Below, piece after piece: positions 1 to 6,045 of a DNA stretch of 12,629 nt. The stretch is taken from NCBI GenBank assembly GCA_964644375.1, contig CAZXWJ010000120.1, positions 1 through 12,629 of the forward strand, read 5' to 3'. Below the pieces are notes generated by a model. The model was not told the DNA's origin. It saw nothing but the letters and a program-made list of their open reading frames with translations, and did no database searches. The first letter of the stretch is position 1, and every line of letters begins with the position of its first letter. Source of the stretch: CAYNYM01 sp964644375 (lineage in GTDB: Bacteria; Desulfobacterota; DSM-4660; Desulfatiglandales; HGW-15). Made by a program: the position numbers and the translations under genes.

Positions 1-121
1 TTTTACAGCGATAGAGGGCCTGGCCCTTCCCGGGTTTGGAGAATTGAAAATCGACAATGACATAAGGTTCATTATCGAACTGAAGTTTTAAGCCCTTTCT
101 CAAAGCGCTGGCGTTGTACAT
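1..121 (-). CDS. efp: Elongation factor P, N-terminal part (cut by window edge)
   Basis: Forty residues are visible, starting MYNASALRKGLKL and containing the hallmark KPGKGQA at residues 29-35. This is the KOW-like domain I of EF-P, which binds between the P and E sites of the ribosome and relieves stalling at polyproline stretches. Lys32 sits at the tip of the loop where the E. coli protein carries its modified lysine (K34), so a lysine-type modification is possible; which one cannot be told here. The ATG at 119-121 is preceded by AGAAGGAA at a suitable distance, which supports the start. A sigma70-like promoter lies just upstream at 181-209. Domains II and III are beyond the left edge. The gene is divergent from the YchF-like gene. 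Identification is strong from the motif; only the fragment is visible. Confidence 0.93.
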   Translation of the reverse strand, partial: MYNASALRKGLKLQFDNEPYVIVDFQFSKPGKGQALYRCK

Positions 122-180
122 CTGAATTTTCCTTCTTTATGGTAGATTTTCCCAACAAAAACTTGACCTTAAACCCTATG

Positions 181-209
181 AATATAGGGAAGAGCAGACT
201 CGGTGTCAA
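181..209 (-). promoter_or_regulatory. Sigma70-type promoter of efp
   Basis: On the minus strand TTGACA (204-209) is followed after 17 bases by TATATT (181-186), a near-consensus -35/-10 pair. It would start transcription near position 174, about 50 bases before the efp ATG. A CCCTAT-GAAT-ATAGGG inverted repeat (174-189) overlaps the -10 element and the likely start site. Confidence 0.72.
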
Positions 210-241
210 GAATAAAAGGGGATCCGGGGAGTTGATCAGGA

Positions 242-269
242 TTGACAAGTGAAGAGGGTATGGTTTAAT
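242..269 (+). promoter_or_regulatory. Sigma70-type promoter of the YchF-like gene
   Basis: TTGACA (242-247), a 16-base spacer and TTTAAT (264-269) match the consensus in 11 of 12 positions. Transcription would begin near 275 and give an untranslated leader of about 175 bases before the ATG at 451. The -35 box lies about 32 bases from the divergent efp -35 box, so the two promoters could influence each other. Confidence 0.68.
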
Positions 270-270
270 G

Positions 271-301
271 GATGCGCAACGGTTCATAATTCCGGCGCAT
301 C
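271..301 (+). other. Inverted repeat at the 5' end of the YchF-like leader
   Basis: GATGCGC (271-277) pairs with GCGCATC (295-301). Inside it CGG (280-282) pairs with CCG (292-294), leaving a two-base bulge and a 9-base loop. That is 10 base pairs placed right at the predicted transcription start. It could be an operator or a 5' stabilising hairpin; the sequence alone cannot decide. Confidence 0.45.
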
Positions 302-450
302 GGATATCCTGTTACGCTTGAAATGACTTGGTTTCTTAAAAATAAATAAACAATCCGGGAGGCCGGGAAAAATTTCTGCGGAGGACACAAGGAGAGGCCG
401 AGACTGGCGGAATGAAGGATGGCTTTTCTTATTTATAGGGGAGAAAAAAT

Positions 451-1518
451 ATGAAGATCGGTTTGATAGGCCTTGCAAATTCGGGAAAAACGACGATTTT
501 CAACGCATTGACGAAATCGGAGGCAGAAGTGACGGCCTATGCCAATGCCAAGGCAGAGCCGAACCTGGCGGTCGTGGACGTGGCCGACGAGCGTGTCGAC
601 CGTCTGTCCGGGATCTACCTTCCGAAAAAAACGGTTTACGCCACCTTGGAACTGGTGGATTTTGTGGGTCTCGCAGCGGGTGCGGCCAAGGCGGACCTTT
701 TTTCCGGTGCGGCCCTGGGGCAAATCAGGACCATGGACGCCCTGGCCCACGTCGTCAGGAATTTCCCCGACGATTTGGGGGAAGAGGCGACTCCCCTGGA
801 AGATATCCGTAAGATGGATGAGGAACTGACCCTTGCGGACCTGATGATCGTTGAGAACAGGCTGGAGCGTATCGAGCACGCTTATCAGCGGGGGCAAAAG
901 ACGGATGCCCTGCAGCGGGAAGAAAAGACCCTGCGGATCATCCTCGATCACCTCGGCCGGGATCAACCCATCCGGAACCTTTCCCTGGACCAGGACCAGG
1001 AAAGGTCGGTACGGGGGTTCCAGTTTCTGACCCAGAAACCCTCCATGATCGTCATCAACTCCGAGGAGGCCTGTTTCGGGGAAAACCAGGCCCTGCTGGA
1101 AAAAATTGAAACGTCTCACAAGGTCGTCGAGTTTGCGGGCAAGTTCGAGATGGAATTGGCTCGTTTAAACGATGAGGAGGCCGGCCTCTTTATGGAGGAC
1201 ATGGGCATCGAGACCTCGGCGCGGGATAGATTGAGCCGGGCCGCCTATGACATTTTGGGCTATATCAGTTTTTTTACGGTGGGTTCCGATGAAGTTCGAG
1301 CATGGAACATGTACAAAGGTCAGAGTGCCGTGGAGGCGGCCGGGACCATCCACTCGGATCTGGCTCGCGGATTCATTCGGGCCGAGTGTTTTTCCTATGA
1401 CGATCTCATGGCCTGCGGTTCCGAAAAGGGGCTCAGGGACAGCGGCCTGCTACGCCTGGAAGGGAAAACGTATGGCGTCAAGGATGGGGATATCCTGAAC
1501 ATACGGTTTAATGTGTGA
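451..1518 (+). CDS. YchF/Obg-family P-loop NTPase (divergent paralog)
   Basis: This 355-residue protein aligns by eye with YchF along its length. It has a Walker A/G1 loop GLANSGKTT (residues 7-15), a G3-like DFVG (70-73) and an insert helical domain (about 118-190). The base-recognition motif is NSEE (203-206), of the NxxE form that favours ATP over GTP in YchF. The C-terminal TGS-like DUF933 domain ends EGKTYGVKDGDILNIRFNV. YchF proteins are ribosome-associated ATPases tied to translation and stress control. The G1 loop is unusual: typical YchF reads GLPNVGKST. The family's glycine-rich stretch after G3 is also replaced (AAGAAKADLFSGAALG). I therefore call a paralog, not orthologous ychF. 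GGGGAG lies 7 bases before the ATG. A possible hairpin terminator follows. No gene is co-directional immediately downstream. Confidence 0.88.
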   Translation: MKIGLIGLANSGKTTIFNALTKSEAEVTAYANAKAEPNLAVVDVADERVDRLSGIYLPKKTVYATLELVDFVGLAAGAAKADLFSGAALGQIRTMDALAHVVRNFPDDLGEEATPLEDIRKMDEELTLADLMIVENRLERIEHAYQRGQKTDALQREEKTLRIILDHLGRDQPIRNLSLDQDQERSVRGFQFLTQKPSMIVINSEEACFGENQALLEKIETSHKVVEFAGKFEMELARLNDEEAGLFMEDMGIETSARDRLSRAAYDILGYISFFTVGSDEVRAWNMYKGQSAVEAAGTIHSDLARGFIRAECFSYDDLMACGSEKGLRDSGLLRLEGKTYGVKDGDILNIRFNV

Positions 1519-1540
1519 TTGAAATTGAACCCCCGTTCTT

Positions 1541-1567
1541 CTCCCGCCTAATTGGGCGGGAATTTTC
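1541..1567 (+). terminator. Possible terminator hairpin after the YchF-like gene
   Basis: CCCGCC (1543-1548) and GGCGGG (1555-1560) form a 6-bp GC-only stem with a short loop, followed by AATTTTC. The T run is short, so termination strength is uncertain. A closely related hairpin sharing ATTGGGCGGGA occurs at 8995-9012, so it may instead be a dispersed repeat. Confidence 0.5.
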
Positions 1568-1661
1568 GACGCCCAGGGATTCTAAACTGAGGGTCATGGT
1601 CCGTGCCCCCTGGTTCGGGGGTATCCTTCGCCGGACCGCCCCCCTTTTTCCCTATGAAGTT

Positions 1662-2086
1662 TTATTTCCGGTCGAACCCGATGAGTCTCTTTAAATTCCC
1701 GCCAAGGATGTCTTCTTTTTCCCTGTCCCCAATCTTCAGTGACAGCACCTTCCCGAGTTCACCCTTCATGGCCCCAAAAGGAATATCCGATCCAAATATG
1801 CCCCTGGTCCAGTGACATTTCCCCCCCCGTAGAACCCGTCTTTTCGAGGGATTTCGCGGAGATCTTCCGGAATGTAACAGCAGGGAATAAACCGATCGAT
1901 GCGATCGCATTCGGCCAAGAGTTCCCGGTTGATGGTTTCATCCGCCAGGGCCTGGGAGGGAAAGGGAAAGACGACGATGCGGTCCACACCGCCCTGTTCG
2001 GCCTGGTGAAGAATTTTCCGGGTCGTGACCTCGATGCCCATGGTGGCGGAAGGACCCCAATGGGTGTGGGCGTCAATGATTTCCAT
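1662..2086 (-). pseudogene. Broken metal-dependent amidohydrolase (TIM-barrel, amidohydrolase_2-like)
   Basis: The N-terminal part (from the ATG at 2084-2086, with GAGG upstream) reads MEIIDAHTHWGPSATMG, carrying the HxH metal motif of the first barrel strand. It continues through GGVDRIVVFPFPS and stays open to a stop at 1766. The typical C-terminus of the family (IFGSDIPFGAMKGEL, then ILGGNLKRLIGF, stop at 1662) is in another frame. The switch falls at or near an uninterrupted G8 run (C8 at 1821-1828 on the plus strand). One extra G would join the frames into about 141 residues, still roughly half of the usual 250-300. The middle of the barrel, with later metal ligands, is therefore also missing. 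Frameshift plus internal deletion make a functional hydrolase unlikely. A homopolymer sequencing error could explain the frameshift but not the missing middle. Confidence 0.78.
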
Positions 2087-2098
2087 TGCTTGCCTCGG

Positions 2099-2126
2099 TT
2101 GACAGAGCCCATGTATCTGCTACCAT
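2099..2126 (+). promoter_or_regulatory. Possible promoter for the GNAT gene
   Basis: TTGACA (2099-2104) is followed after 16 bases by TACCAT (2121-2126). The -35 box is perfect; the -10 box matches at 4 of 6 positions. It lies 110 bases before the chosen GNAT start and just upstream of the divergent amidohydrolase remnant. Confidence 0.35.
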
Positions 2127-2236
2127 GAAAAGATGCGTGTATGATAGACGGCCCCATTATACGCGCAGCCGCATTGAGTGCAAAGGAAGAATCGGCGTTA
2201 TCCATTGCAACCCGGGCCTTCAGAAGGGAGAATGTC

Positions 2237-2686
2237 ATGGAAAACGATGTCACCATCCGGCCGGCCGGCCGAAAGGATCTTCCGCAGATTCTCGATCTCT
2301 ATTCCCAGCCGAAGATGGACAGGGGGCAGGTCCTTTCCATTGAAAAGGCCGAGAGGGTCTTCGAGAAAATCCGGCAATACCCGGACTATGATATTTTTGT
2401 GGCCGAGGCAAAGAAAAGGGTCGTCGGAACCTTTGCCCTGCTGATTATGGATAATCTGGCGCACATGGGCGCGCCCTCCGCCATCCTCGAGGACGTGAAT
2501 GTCGCTCCCTCCTGGCAGAGCAAGGGGATAGGGACCAGGATCATGGAATCCGCCATGGCCAAGGCCCGCAAGGCGGGCTGTTACAAACTGGTGCTCTCAA
2601 GCGCAGGAGACCGCATAGATCCCCACCGGTTTTATCGAAAGCTGGGTTTTATTCAGCACGGTGTCAGCTTTGACGTCACGTTTTAA
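2237..2686 (+). CDS. GNAT-family N-acetyltransferase
   Basis: This 149-residue protein begins MENDVTIRPAGRKDLPQIL, the usual beta1-alpha1 opening of GNAT enzymes. It contains the acetyl-CoA pyrophosphate-binding motif A, LEDVNVAPSWQSKGIG (Q/RxxGxG at about 94-99), and a FYRKLGF motif B near the C-terminus. Such enzymes transfer an acetyl group from acetyl-CoA to an amine; the substrate here cannot be read from sequence. The frame is open from an upstream ATG at 2141, but the ATG at 2237 is preceded by AGAAGGGAG with 6 bases of spacing and starts where the fold starts, so I chose it. The HD-domain gene follows 88 bases downstream on the same strand and may be co-transcribed. Confidence 0.87.
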   Translation: MENDVTIRPAGRKDLPQILDLYSQPKMDRGQVLSIEKAERVFEKIRQYPDYDIFVAEAKKRVVGTFALLIMDNLAHMGAPSAILEDVNVAPSWQSKGIGTRIMESAMAKARKAGCYKLVLSSAGDRIDPHRFYRKLGFIQHGVSFDVTF

Positions 2687-2774
2687 GCCTGCCACTTATG
2701 GCCAACGCTACTGAGCCGGCGGTCTTTGACCCGGAAAGACGGGCTCGTCCATCAGGAATAGGGAAAGGATCTGT

Positions 2775-3365
2775 ATGGAGAATCATCGACTGGAAAAGCA
2801 GATACAATTCATTGTGGAAATAGACGCCTTAAAGGCCATTATGCGGAAGACCCTTCTGACGGATTGTTCCCGGCAGGAGAATTCCGCCGAACATTCGTGG
2901 CATCTCGCCGTCATGGCGATCCTCCTCCGTGACTATGCATCGGAGGCCGTCGATCTCGTTCGGGTCATGAAAATGGTGCTTGTTCATGATATCGTGGAAA
3001 TAGATGCGGGTGATACCTATTGCTATGACGAAGCGGGCATTGCCGATCAACGCCTGAGGGAGGAGAAAGCGGCCGGACGTGTCTTTGGCCTCCTTCCCGA
3101 AGACCAGGGGCGGGAGTTCCGCAATCTGTGGGAGGAATTTGAAGCACGCGAGAGCCCCGAGGCAAGATTTGCTGCGGCCCTCGACAGGCTGCAGCCCATT
3201 TTGCAAAATTTTCACAGCGAAGGAGAGAGCTGGAAGGAGCATGGGATCAAACGGCACCAGGTCATTTCAAGAAATCAGCCCATGACCGAAGGTGCCCCGG
3301 AGCTCTGGGATTATGCGGTAGGTCTCCTTGATGAGGCCACAAAAAGGGGTGACCTTCCGGAATAA
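2775..3365 (+). CDS. HD-domain phosphohydrolase, YfbR/HDDC2 5'-deoxynucleotidase type
   Basis: This is a 196-residue HD-superfamily protein. The family's metal-binding pattern is present: ENSAEHSWH (residues 35-43, first ligand probably His40), VHDIVEIDAGDT (70-81, with the His71-Asp72 doublet, Glu75 and Asp80) and a late Asp137 in AALDRLQP. Characterised relatives (E. coli YfbR, human HDDC2) remove the phosphate from deoxyribonucleoside 5'-monophosphates in the cytosol, adjusting dNMP pools. That role is plausible but inferred. The start is supported by GGGAAAGGA about 5 bases before the ATG. The gene sits 88 bases after the GNAT gene and converges on the potassium-channel gene. After its TAA the same frame stays open for another 60 codons with a hydrophobic stretch, noted separately. 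Confidence 0.88.
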   Translation: MENHRLEKQIQFIVEIDALKAIMRKTLLTDCSRQENSAEHSWHLAVMAILLRDYASEAVDLVRVMKMVLVHDIVEIDAGDTYCYDEAGIADQRLREEKAAGRVFGLLPEDQGREFRNLWEEFEARESPEARFAAALDRLQPILQNFHSEGESWKEHGIKRHQVISRNQPMTEGAPELWDYAVGLLDEATKRGDLPE

Positions 3366-3371
3366 TCGGGC

Positions 3372-3548
3372 TTGTTCAGGAAAGGGAACTTCTCGTTTTA
3401 TCTTTCTCAACTGAAAATAGTCATCTTTGCGTCCGGGGGCGCGATGGTCTCACTGATCATTGTCCTCTTCTTCGCGGTTCATGTCATAACCACGGGAGTC
3501 ATATCCGGGTTGAAGGGATTGGTCCTCATGGCAAGTGAGAAGAGATAG
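3372..3548 (+). other. Possible small membrane-peptide ORF, in frame after the HD gene stop
   Basis: The frame of the HD gene stays open from its TAA to a TAG at 3546-3548. From a TTG at 3372 it encodes 58 residues, or 34 from an ATG at 3444. It carries a strongly hydrophobic segment (LKIVIFASGGAMVSLIIVLF and on) followed by a basic tail ending MASEKR. This resembles a single-pass membrane peptide. Against it, neither start has a convincing ribosome-binding site and the last 70 bases are antisense to the end of the channel gene. I list it as a candidate only. Confidence 0.22.
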
Positions 3549-4300
3549 GGGTAATGCCCTTTCAAGTATCTCATGTAATCGAGCCATTCACCGATCAGCA
3601 GGGCATAGGCCCTCTTCAGATCTCCGGCAAGGTGGGCATAATCGGTGTCGGGGAGTTTGTCGAGATCGTCTCTGTGAAGCAGTTCTTCTCTTAGATGAAA
3701 CACGGCGCGGAGAAGTTCCGTCAGGTATTCGTGTTCAAGCAGGACCGGGTTTTCCAGGAGACGGAGTAGAAAACTGCTTTTTTCGTCCAGAAACGACCGA
3801 ATCCCTTCCAGTTCACCTTTGTGTATATCCACGCCGGGGTCATAGGCCTTGATGCGATGGCTGACTCTTGAGAATTCGCGATCCGTCCAGTCCCCGGTGA
3901 CAATCATGTCGTTTCTCATGTAATCGATATGGGGATCAAAACCGACGAGGTACTTCAGGAGCCGGGTGCCGACTTCTCCGAAGAAAAGCCCTGTCACCAT
4001 ATGAAGCTTCTGCATTCGAACCAGTCTTTCCCTGCGGTTCATGAGCATTTCCGTTGCATTGGCCACAAGCCCGAGGAAGGTCCCGACACCGCTGATAATC
4101 AGGGCGACGGCGAGGAGTTTTCCGGGTTGGGTGGCCGGGTGAATATCACCGTAGCCGACGGTCGTTACCGTCACCAGGCTGAAATAGAAGGCGTCGACCG
4201 GGGAAAGCCCCTCCACAAAAATGAAGCCGATCGTGCCGAAAAGCATAATCGCAAAGAAGATCAATACGAAAATCTTGAATTTTAATCTCAGCGTTTCCAT
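3479..4300 (-). CDS. Two-TM potassium channel-like protein with long cytosolic tail
   Basis: This 273-residue protein has TM1 at about residues 8-29, a pore loop with the potassium selectivity filter TVGYGD (47-52) and TM2 at about 58-80. That is the Ion_trans_2 arrangement, in which four subunits would form a K+ pore in the inner membrane. After TM2 comes a basic stretch (NRRERLVRMQK) and a tail of about 180 residues, mostly helical in character. I do not recognise an RCK/TrkA_N domain in it: no GxGxxG nucleotide-binding motif is seen. The tail may be a different sensor or assembly domain. An ATG 18 codons upstream (4354) has no ribosome-binding site, whereas the ATG at 4300 has AAGGGA 9 bases before it, so I chose 4300. 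The gene diverges from the flavodoxin gene and converges on the HD gene with no clear terminator between them. Confidence 0.85.
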   Translation of the reverse strand: METLRLKFKIFVLIFFAIMLFGTIGFIFVEGLSPVDAFYFSLVTVTTVGYGDIHPATQPGKLLAVALIISGVGTFLGLVANATEMLMNRRERLVRMQKLHMVTGLFFGEVGTRLLKYLVGFDPHIDYMRNDMIVTGDWTDREFSRVSHRIKAYDPGVDIHKGELEGIRSFLDEKSSFLLRLLENPVLLEHEYLTELLRAVFHLREELLHRDDLDKLPDTDYAHLAGDLKRAYALLIGEWLDYMRYLKGHYPYLFSLAMRTNPFNPDMTPVVMT

Positions 4301-4343
4301 ATAAAGAATCCCTTGTGTTTTCGGATGGGCTGGAACCCTTCCC

Positions 4344-4409
4344 TGCCGATACAACCGGCAAACTGCAAAGTCCTACCCTGCAATGTGGCTGGCACTTATC
4401 CAGTTTGCC
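4344..4409. other. Inverted repeats in the channel/flavodoxin divergent spacer
   Basis: GGCAAACTG (4357-4365) and CAGTTTGCC (4401-4409) are a perfect 9-bp inverted repeat 35 bases apart. The left arm also shares CGGCA with a smaller hairpin, TGCCG (4344-4348) with CGGCA (4356-4360). The arms lie upstream of the channel start, between the two divergent genes. They could be paired binding sites for a regulator or alternative RNA stems in the channel leader. No function is established. Confidence 0.4.
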
Positions 4410-4436
4410 ACAAAGCAAAGGCTATGGGAAATGCTT

Positions 4437-4465
4437 TTGGCAAGAGTTTTGTGCCGACGAATAAC
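4437..4465 (+). promoter_or_regulatory. Possible promoter of the flavodoxin gene
   Basis: TTGGCA (4437-4442), a 17-base spacer and AATAAC (4460-4465) match the sigma70 consensus at 9 of 12 positions, in an AT-rich upstream region. Transcription would start about 100 bases before the ATG at 4573. The evidence is moderate at best. Confidence 0.33.
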
Positions 4466-4572
4466 CATTTAAAAATATAAAGGTTTTAGACCATGTGCCT
4501 CCAAATAGCTTGCAATGGATGGGAAAATCCGGTAAATTTTTCAAGACAAATTCAATGCAGAAGGAGGATAGG

Positions 4573-5076
4573 ATGAAGGTACTGGTGACATTTTATTCGG
4601 AGACGGGAAACACGGAAAAGCTGGCACAGGCTATCTATGAAGGGGCGGGACAAGTAGACAAGACCATTTCGTCCATTGACGAGGCAGGCGATATCACCGG
4701 TTACGACGTTGTCTTTTGCGGGTTTCCCGTCCAGGGCAGCAGCGTTCCGGGCAAGGTCCAGCCGTTCTTGAAAAATGTGCCGAAAGGTAAAAAGCTGGCG
4801 ATTTTCGCTACCCACGGCTCCCTTCGAGGCGGGGAACTGGCTGTTACAGCCTTTGACTACGCGGTTACCCTGGCCAAGACGGCCAAGATTCTCGGCACCT
4901 TCGGATGCCGTGGTCAGGTCAAGTCGAGTCTCATCGAAGCCCTGATGAAAAAACCCGAACATAAGGCATGGGCGCAGGAAGCCCAGAGCAGTGCCTCCAG
5001 CCATCCCGATGAGGGGGATATCGAAGACGGCAAAGATTTTGCCCAAAAGATACTGAGTAAAGCCCACTTAGTTTGA
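4573..5076 (+). CDS. Flavodoxin-family protein
   Basis: This 167-residue protein opens with MKVLVTFYSETGNTEKLAQA, the flavodoxin beta1 strand and FMN-phosphate loop (S9-E-T-G-N-T14). YDVVFCGFPVQGSS follows near residues 49-62, then KKLAIFATHGSLRG around 76-89, as in the flavodoxin Rossmann-like fold. It should be a soluble one- or two-electron carrier using FMN. The partner is not shown by the neighbourhood: the next gene is a cupin, more than 240 bases away. The tail (about residue 133 on) is long and polar for a minimal flavodoxin. The start at 4573 has AAGGAGG with 5 bases of spacing; an in-frame ATG at 4555-4557 lies upstream of that site and is less likely. A bilin-reductase-associated or protoporphyrinogen-oxidase-like flavodoxin are alternatives within the superfamily. 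Confidence 0.85.
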   Translation: MKVLVTFYSETGNTEKLAQAIYEGAGQVDKTISSIDEAGDITGYDVVFCGFPVQGSSVPGKVQPFLKNVPKGKKLAIFATHGSLRGGELAVTAFDYAVTLAKTAKILGTFGCRGQVKSSLIEALMKKPEHKAWAQEAQSSASSHPDEGDIEDGKDFAQKILSKAHLV

Positions 5077-5170
5077 TCAAAGACCTTCCGGGTCCCCTTG
5101 AAAATACATGTCATGTCTCCCTTCATCTTGCCTTGATTTCAGGCCCGAGTGAAGAGTGCAATACCCATTG

Positions 5171-5202
5171 ATGCCCCGGCATTTTACTCCTTTGCGGGGC
5201 AT
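5171..5202. other. Inverted repeat between flavodoxin and cupin genes
   Basis: ATGCCCCG (5171-5178) and CGGGGCAT (5195-5202) are an exact 8-bp inverted repeat with a 16-base loop, extendable by three G-U pairs. No T run follows, so it is a poor intrinsic terminator. It could be a processing stem or an operator ahead of the cupin gene. The rest of the 246-base spacer (5077-5322) shows no convincing gene. Confidence 0.4.
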
Positions 5203-5322
5203 TGGGGCCACCGGAACCTTTCACCTCGGCGAAGCGCCCGCCTTCTTCATGGGATCGCATGTCTGCGCCCTTCGAACGTAAGCCGAAGGGCCCATAAAAT
5301 CAACTGCGGGGAGATTGCCACG

Positions 5323-5646
5323 ATGAAACATTTTGTGATCAAGGAAATGGAACCCGGGAAGCTTTCCGAGGGTGTTGAAATTCGTGCGATATCCGGGGAG
5401 CGAATGACCATGGCCTTCTTCCATCTGGCCCCCGGATCGGCGGTTCCCGAACACGCCCATCCCCACGAGCAGATCGGGACCGTCCTGAAGGGCACCATGA
5501 ATTTGGTCATCGACGGCAAGGAACGGTTGATTCCCGAAGGCGGGGCCTACATCATTCCCCCCAATGTTCCTCACGGGGGACGATGCGGGGATACGGTTAC
5601 AGAGGTAATCGAGGTGTTTTCTCCCGTGAGAGAAGATATGAAGTGA
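5323..5646 (+). CDS. Small single-domain cupin
   Basis: This 107-residue protein is a single cupin beta-barrel. Motif 1 is PGSAVPEHAHPHEQIGTVLKG (His44, His46, with His48/Glu49/Gln50 as further candidate ligands), and motif 2 is GGAYIIPPNVPHGGR (His84). Two motif-1 histidines and one motif-2 histidine are the usual metal site. Small cupins of this type range from isomerases and dioxygenases to sugar- or ligand-binding sensors, so no reaction can be named. The frame is open further upstream, but the residues before Met 5323 are basic and low in similarity to any fold, and GGGGAG is placed 9 bases before this ATG. It lies alone, about 250 bases from the flavodoxin and about 400 bases from the next gene. 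Confidence 0.84.
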   Translation: MKHFVIKEMEPGKLSEGVEIRAISGERMTMAFFHLAPGSAVPEHAHPHEQIGTVLKGTMNLVIDGKERLIPEGGAYIIPPNVPHGGRCGDTVTEVIEVFSPVREDMK

Positions 5647-5999
5647 CCTGCAAGGCAAAGGGAACGAGATAAGCGCCTCTTCAAACGTCCTCCCTGATGA
5701 TTCACCCCAAGTCAGCCGTCACAAACGATTCCATGGCAAAGACGTGATTGTCCGAAGCGTAATCCCGTTTGATCACATCCGATCGGATTGGGAGCACATT
5801 CCCCGGGGCGCGGTGGGAAAGACGACTCACGGCGGGGCCGTTTTCCGGTTGTCCAAAATTTTCCTCAGTGGTCAAAAGAGCGTATAAGATTTGACACCTG
5901 CATGATTTCAGGGCCTGCCTTTTGGCCCGTAACGCTCAGTTTTTTATTGAAATATGGACTAAAATAACTTTTGTTGTGCTAAATTGCCTGCCAAGATTG
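5647..5999. other. Spacer with startless open frames on both strands, possible gene remnant
   Basis: No standard gene is present. On the minus strand a frame is open from a stop at 5936-5938 down to a TGA at 5702-5704 (77 codons). It reads protein-like near its end (for example RSDVIKRDYASDNHVFAMES) but has no usable ATG, only a possible TTG at 5875 without a ribosome-binding site. The codon-aligned plus frame is also open from before 5645 to a TAA near 5886, with no ATG (for example FHGKDVIVRSVIPFDHIRSD). At most one is a decayed coding sequence. I do not recognise either. Confidence 0.3.
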
Positions 6000-6016
6000 T
6001 TGGCATGGTTCCTGCT
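6000..6016 (+). promoter_or_regulatory. Sigma54-like -24/-12 promoter element
   Basis: TTGGCATGGTTCCTGCT keeps the diagnostic GG-N10-GC spacing (GG 6002-6003, GC 6014-6015) and differs from the yTGGCACG-N4-TTGCw consensus at few positions. Transcription would start near 6027, about 20 bases before the transglycosylase start. That would place the ribosome-binding site at the extreme 5' end of the transcript, so an upstream start is also possible. No enhancer site was identified. Confidence 0.38.
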
Positions 6017-6045
6017 GAATAAAAGGGAAGAGGATTCATTTGCTT

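Noticed and set aside
433..1119. 228-codon open frame on the minus strand
   Set aside because: It is fully antisense to the well-supported YchF-like gene, has no recognisable domain, and is explained by codon bias of that gene.
5149..5322. Longer N-terminus for the cupin
   Set aside because: The extension is basic, matches no fold, contains the 8-bp inverted repeat and has no ribosome-binding site; the start at 5323 does.
5891..5913. TTGACA at 5891-5896 as a sigma70 promoter for the transglycosylase
   Set aside because: No acceptable -10 box lies 15-19 bases downstream; the sigma54-like element at 6000-6016 is a better candidate.
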